64,000 nt of DNA from Gordius sp. MW1 (Eukaryota > Nematomorpha > Gordioida > Gordea > Gordiidae). The stretch lies in NCBI GenBank assembly GCA_964036665.1, contig OZ038533.1, positions 2,094,001 to 2,158,000 of the forward strand, in the 5' to 3' direction. The stretch's first letter is position 1. The number at the start of each line of letters is the position of its first letter. The notes under the pieces are model-generated. The model searched no databases. It was given only the letters and a program-made list of their open reading frames with translations, and had not been told where the DNA came from. Made by a program: the position numbers and the translations under genes. Positions 58,401-64,000 of this stretch are shown in pieces.

Positions 58401-59244
58401 TGCTTTCCACTTCTAAAGATCACAATATGATCTTCGCGCTTTTGAAAATAGGTGTTAACGATCGCCATGTTATATGCATGGGATACTTGGAGAAGTTTTT
58501 CCCCTTCTTTGTTCTTCAGACCATGCCCATAGCCTCCATGATTGCGTTCATACCCTAGGCAATCTTTCCCTACGTGAGCGTTGAAATTTGCCTCAATAAT
58601 TAGCCTTTCTTCCTGTCCTATTACTTGTATTTCCTTTTCCAATGAATCAAAGAATATGTCTTTCTCTGATTTCAAACACCCAATTTGGGGCGCATACGCT
58701 CACATAACGATTAGGAGGCTCCCTTGATCTGCAATCTTTACCCACATTATCCTGTCGGAACAACGCTTGACTTCCACCACTTTTCCTTAAACGATTCACT
58801 ATGAACAATACCGACCCCGTTTCTACGATTTGGTGACCCACTGTAGAAAAGCTTGTATCCTTCTCCTAATTCCCGAACTTTCGTTCCGTTCCACCTCGTC
58901 TCTTGTAGGCAGGCGATGTGTACCTTTCTTCTTTTTAGCATTTGTGCGACCTCGATGCTCTTCCCCGTCAACGTTCCCAAATTCCAACACGTTATTCGCA
59001 TTCTTTCAACAACTAATTTCCTTAACCGCCTTCGTTGTGAGTTGGGCAGTGACCCTAGTGTTATTTTCACATTGCACGGGCGGGGTATGCAGTGCGCGTC
59101 GTTCGTGGAGGACGCCCTAGCCTTTTCTTGTAAAATCTTGTTTAAAACTATCATAATTTTGGAGTTGGTTTTTATAGCCTGTTTGCGACCTGACGCCAAC
59201 CCTCCACTTTTTGCACACGGACTTGGGACCATCGTAAGTAGTGT
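55486..59244 (-). mobile_element. Nearly full-length RTE-type LINE
   Basis: Flanked by the perfect 15-bp duplication TGGTCGATGGCTACT (55471-55485, 59245-59259). The 3' end is a short GAA microsatellite (TTC on the plus strand), as in RTE elements. Without the nested hAT it is about 3.0 kb. Minus-strand order: endonuclease (about 59000-58230; CLQETRW, NFNAH), linker, RT (57480-56900; PLFKGKGDPQDCSN, QFGFVAGKST, GLHQGSVSPFLFN), then after the hAT the ADDIVLCEET region and the C-terminal tail. Frameshifts and stops are present, so it is inactive. The family is the one often labelled craniofacial development protein 2-like in animal annotations. Confidence 0.95.
56250..56984. mobile_element. hAT element nested in the LINE RT domain
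   Basis: Terminal repeats CAGTGATTCTTAACCT / AGGTTAAGAACCACTG (with two mismatches) and the perfect 8-bp duplication GCATATAG (56242-56249, 56985-56992). It carries a transposase remnant on the plus strand near 56460-56640: FWLQIRAEYPPLFLAAIQNL, then KTKKRNRLQLDSC, which is the hAT-C dimerisation region of ZBED/Buster-like transposases. GC-rich GGGGTCGCG ends are typical of this group. Confidence 0.93.
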
Positions 59245-59259
59245 TGGTCGATGGCTACT

Positions 59260-60480
59260 ATTGGAATTATATTATTAAAGAAAATATAAAAACAAATTAA
59301 GTTAATATTTAATCAATAATCTTATTTATCGCCAATCAATTATTTTATTCCTAATTAATACACAATAACATTTTATGATCCTACCTTATATTATTCTAAT
59401 TTAGTATATCTTAATATATCAATATATTTTATCCTAATATTTAGTTCAAAAATTCCGCGTATTCGCGCGAAGAAGCATGTATAGGTGCGCGAATAATAAT
59501 ATATTCCGAGTTTTTACATATATCGGAAAAATGAACTGTGTATTAAAGTACAATGATCTTATTATTTAAGCTTGACTTGCCAGCGCAGCTGGCGTATAAC
59601 AAAGCGAGGGGGGAGATGAGCATGGTAGCCTGCGCATGGTAGGCTGCGCATAGGAAACTTGGCTTTGGCTGCGCTAAAACAGAAGAATCTTTAACTGTTT
59701 TTTATTAATCTCGAAAATTGAGTTGTGAGGTTGTTATGGGATTGCTTAAGACGCAGTGGTTCACTTGAAATTTAAAGTTAACCATGAACAAAATGTAAAA
59801 CAAAGTGTAACAAAAAGATTCAGCCATGTAGTAGTGCATCAATGATCCGCTGTGAGTTCATTGCTCTTTATGACAAGAACGAATTGGTAAAACTAACCTC
59901 CTATCCGAAATTCCATCAACAATTTTACGGGGTTATTTAATCTGCTCAGTATCTATGAATGAAATCTCAAGTAAAACTATGGATGGATCGGATCAAATGC
60001 AATGGTCTTATAAACAACCAGGATAAAACTAAGTATGTATACTAGGAAGGAAATGAATGCAAAACTTATCTACTAACCCATGACTTATCTTTATAAGAAG
60101 GATTATAAATAACTTGGTTTTAGGATGCAATGTAACGGCGATGTAGGAAGACGGCTTAAGTTATCGAGCCAACACCAACGAATGGACCAGAAATATTAAC
60201 AACTAAGTCAAAAGAAGAGCTAAATTTGGATACGAGAAATAATCAAAGATAGGAATAAATGCTAATATGTTTCCTAAGGAGACAAACCTAGATTTTAAAA
60301 GATTAATATGGTCTGGCCGAAAAACAGAAAGAAATTTATCGGGAAGTAAATACCAAAGAATAAAGTAATGTATACTTTATTAAATATCCAATTAAAGTCA
60401 AACGTTTGCGAGAAAAGTAAGTAAGTAAGTGGTGAAGAAGTGTTTTAAACGCCTTTATATAATCGCGAATTAATTGAATA
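59260..60480. other. Spacer with a possible decayed LINE RT piece
   Basis: Near 59990-60150 the plus strand reads fragments such as CNGLINNQDKTKYV and FRMQCNGDVGRRLK, which resemble the post-catalytic part of non-LTR reverse transcriptases. Otherwise nothing is seen. Confidence 0.35.
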
Positions 60481-60879
60481 AATCAATTACATTTAGTGGT
60501 GAATCCGCGAGGTATATGTGATTGGTCAATTAACGTCTCGAAGTAGTAAGGTAATGTAAATGAATCAATTAAGTTTCAAGACATAAGTAATATGCCGCGA
60601 TCAAATTAGGAATTGACGCAACAAATATTCCGCTGGTTAAAAACGAAGTTCATACGAAATTAACAAATTTTTTGGGGCAATGAACTTGTCGACCAGACTT
60701 GGTAATGGTTGGGTTAGGAAGTGGTGCGCTAGGTTTTGTAGAAGAAACAATGGTAGGTTGGTTTAAAATTTTGTTCGGTGGGGATTGTTTGGTTTGGGTG
60801 AATTTGGGTCAACTGATGAATTCGGGTTATCAACCTTAGGCTCGAGGAAAGCTGGCTTTAATCGATCAATCTATAATAA

Positions 60880-63300
60880 AAAATTTAGTATGATTTTTAA
60901 TCACTTTGAAAGGTCCTTCATAGGGGGGGGAATCAAAGCTTTGCGTAGCCGATCAGTTCTTATAAAAACATGGGTGGATGAAAATAAATTGTCGGAAATT
61001 TGTGGTTTGATGTTCGATGGTCTGGAAGGTGTAAATCGGACATCATCGAACTGCTGTCGAAGGCGTTCTATGTAATCAGCAGCGTTAATGTCGCAATTCG
61101 ACGGTTGTAAAAAATCTCCTGGGAGTCGTAAAGAAGTATCGTATACCAGCTCAGCGCTTGAACAGGCGAGGTCTTCCTTGACGGTGTTGCGCCTAGGAGT
61201 ACTAGGGGAATTAGGTCGGACCAACGGGTAACGTCACCTTTTATCATGATTGAACTTTTGAGCTGTCGGTGAAATCGCTCTACCATCCCATTGGCTTGTG
61301 GATGAGTAATATGGTGATAACTTAGTAAAATAGGTAATTGTTTAGAAAGGGTTGATTGGAATTGCGGTCCCGGTCCGTGGTTAATGTCGCTGGAAAACCA
61401 AAGTTGGCTATCTAGTTTGTCAAAAATGTGCGTGCAACGGTTTCGGCTGTTGCCTCATTAATGGGAATTGCAATCGGCCATCGGGTGAAACGATCAATGG
61501 CAGTAAAAAGTAAATGTGGCCGTTAGAAGGTGGTAAGGGTTTGACGAGACCTACAGTGGCTAAATCTTGCGTCTGGTTCAGCGAACATGCCTGGGGTTGA
61601 TATTACGTGTCTGTTTACCTTGCATTTTTGACATGCAATGCATTGCTTTGTCCAATCGCGTACATCTTTGTACATTCCCGGCCAGACGAAACGTTGGGCG
61701 ATTAATTTTAGTGATGGGCGTAAAGCTGGGTGAGAAAGACCATATAGCTGATTAAAAACGATGCGTCGAAGCGTTCTAGGTACTAAAGGTCTCGATGTTG
61801 ATGTAGATGTATCGCACGTAATAGTTAAATTTGTACCTGGAATTAAGCGTTGTTCCAGTTTAAGGCTTTCGAGCTCTTCTAGTTGGTATTGCTCTTGTTT
61901 TTGTGTCATGGCAATTCTTTCTGTGAGTGATGTTTGGTTGTTGAATGGAGTTTGGTTGTTGTATGGCGATATCGATTCAGGACAAAGTGTCTGCTACTAT
62001 ATTCGCCTTACCTTAAATAAACTGTATGTCTGAAGTAAATTGTGAGATATAGTCTAATTGTCGTATTTCGCGCGGCTAGTATTTATCGAATTTAGAAGTG
62101 AGAGCGTAAGTTAACGGTTTGTGATCAGTAAAAATTGTAAAGTCGCGACCTTCTAAAATGTGTCGGTAATGTTTAATTGAAAGATAAATTGCTGGCAGTT
62201 CTCTCCAGAATGTACTATATCGAGTTTGTGTTTTGCTCAATTTAAGGGAGAAAAAGGATAAAGGATTGATTTCCCCTTTTACGATCTGATGTAAAACGGC
62301 TCCAATGGCAAAGTTTGACGCGTCGGTTGTAAAAGAGATGTTAGCACCATCCACTAAATGATTAAAATGGTCAAGATTTCATCGAGCATTATTTAACTGC
62401 GTCATGTCCAATGGCCCTTTTGTGTCGGTGAGGAGATCAGTCAGTGGTTGTAGAAGAGTGCACAGTTGGGTATAAAACGCCTGTAAAAATTTACCATTCC
62501 CACGAAACGACGTAGTTGTGTCATAGAGGTCGGGGTGGCAAAATTCTTGATGGCCGAGATCTTCTCCGGTATAGGCGTTAAACCTTGTGGAGAAACTTGA
62601 TGTCCTAGAAATTCCAGAGAAGAACATCCCTATTGGCACTTGTCCAGGTTAATTTTCATATCAAAATCTCTAAATCGTTTAAAAACCTGACGTAAGTGGT
62701 CTAAATGTTCACTAGTTGATGAACTTGCGATTAAAATATCGTACAAATATGCGAAGGTGAAATTGAGACCACGGAGAGCTTGGTCAATGAAGCGTTGGAA
62801 TGTTTGAGCAGCATTCGCAAAAATTCATAAAGACCGAAAGGTGTAGTTATTGCAGTCTTTGCGATGTCTTCCAAGGCTACGGGTATTTGATGGTATGCCC
62901 TGACTAGATCTATTTTTGTATAGATAATTGTACCGGCTAGGTTGAGCGAGAAATCGTGTAGATGTGGTAAAGGGTAACGATCCGGTATCGTTATAACGTT
63001 AAGTGCTCGGTAATCTCCACACGGTCGCCAATCTTCTGGAGTTTTTTTCGGAACCATATGCAGTGGAGAACTCCAGGGGCTTTCTGAGGGTTAAATTATG
63101 CCGAGTTCGAGCATGTGTGCAAACTCTTGTTTGGCAATCTTTAGCTTAACAGGGTCTAAGCGTCTAGGTCTGGCACAAACGGGTGGTCTTTGTGTACTTA
63201 TGTGGTGGACTACTTGATGGCTTACGCGTGACCTGTAATTTGGAGGGGCATATATATCGGGGAACTCTTTCAACACATTTAAAAAATACGGTGAATCGAT
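60880..63300 (-). pseudogene. Gypsy-type pol pseudogene, second family
   Basis: Minus-strand pieces in order: RT start (63276-63094, MLKEFPDIYAPP), RT core (63057-62731, [21 protein letters not shown]) with a frameshift after TTPFGLYEF. The catalytic box reads YLYD where YLDD is expected. Then the thumb (62639-62379), RNase H (62354-62076, TDASNFAIGAVLHQ, TDHKPLTYALT), integrase zinc finger (about 61700-61600, CIACQKCKVNRH) and integrase C-terminal part (61286-60901). It differs from the 11827 Gypsy in sequence. I could not find LTRs. Confidence 0.88.
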
Positions 63301-63331
63301 TTTTATTGCGAGTTTTAAATTAGACTTTAAC

Positions 63332-63459
63332 CATGGGCGTAGCCAGCATTGATTAGAGGGGGCAATAATAATGTAGGGAGGTGCAAAATAATCATTCTGT
63401 GAATTTCCCCTCCCTACCCCCCCCCCCCCACCCCCCTTCCCCCATTGACTCTGCCCACG
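63332..63459 (+). repeat. GGCGTAGCC-ended small repeat, copy 9
   Basis: CATGGGCGTAGCCAGC at the left, TTGACTCTGCCCACG at the right. It lies just outside the Gypsy RT start, so it probably inserted into that element. Confidence 0.7.
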
Positions 63460-64000
63460 TTTAAGAATAACTAGGTTATGATCTCACCTCACTAAACTAC
63501 GCAATTTTTTGAATTCCTAGTCAGACCTATTTCAATATTATAACCCAATGTTACAGAGGCAAACGTTGATTTATTTATTACATATCTTATATAACGGATA
63601 AAAATATAATTTTCCTTTATAAAATAAAAAAAAATATATTGTTGTTAGCACTGATAAGCCGAGGGGTAGTTAGAGAATACTATAGTATTGAATAGTATTG
63701 ACTTTATCTACCACTCATTAATAGATATTACTAAAAAAATTCTCCCTTCTAGAGCTATTAAAGTTATTTTTCTACAGCAATTAGTTAAGTTATAATAAAC
63801 TTCAAAAATATACAACTAATTACGGATACAGTAACTTTTATTTAAAAGTTTGAATACAGTTCCAGTTACTTATCTACAGGAATAAGTTACATATAATCAA
63901 GGCCGTACAAGACTTCATTTAGGGGAAGAGGGGGGGGGGGGGGCGGTTAACAATTTTTCTTCCAATATTTAATAAATTTCATATGCAGTCAAAATAAAAT
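63460..64000. other. AT-rich end of window, no gene seen
   Basis: A G-run with flanking sequence at 63899-63945 may be a degraded tenth copy of the small repeat. Confidence 0.4.

Overview
The window is AT-rich eukaryotic DNA. Its genes have many short exons, GT-AG introns and metazoan domain families (BTB-BACK, LYAR, RRM, MYND), so I read it as an invertebrate animal genome. An arthropod is plausible but not proven. No prokaryotic features, rRNA, tRNA genes or CRISPR arrays were found. Gene models were built by hand, joining exons by splice sites and reading phase. Six multi-exon host genes close without a frame break.

The left half (1-25 kb) carries plus-strand genes in a row: a BTB-BACK protein (1951-4390), an unrecognised 7-exon basic protein (5460-8099), a secreted micro-exon protein (copy A, 9921-11093), its paralogue (copy B, 20717-21897) and LYAR (22863-24807). 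Copies A and B belong to a tandem segmental duplication (about 8262-16290 and 19508-22860) that also copied the upstream flank of LYAR. Copy A was later split by a 4.1-kb Gypsy element with 93-bp LTRs; copy B keeps the empty site. A Helitron relic and a hairpin-capped repeat element (H1) now separate the two copies.

The middle (25.6-44.3 kb) is one minus-strand gene of 28 exons, convergent with LYAR. It encodes about 1128 residues: N-terminal RRM, MYND finger, RGG box, scattered GW/WG motifs, and a series of ten phase-0 mini-exons. RRM plus MYND recalls the insect piRNA factor Vreteno, but I see no intact Tudor domain. Its introns hold all six recognised copies of one hAT-type MITE family and a three-level nested insertion.

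The right part (44.3-64 kb) has no host gene that I can support. It is made of transposon remains: two non-autonomous hAT elements with perfect 8-bp target duplications, a hAT transposase pseudogene, a Helitron helicase fragment, RTE-type LINE fragments, an inverted copy (H3) of the hairpin-capped element, a nearly full-length RTE LINE with a 15-bp target duplication and a hAT inserted in its catalytic motif, and a decayed minus-strand Gypsy pol. A small repeat family with ends like CATGGGCGTAGCCAGG recurs nine or ten times across the window.
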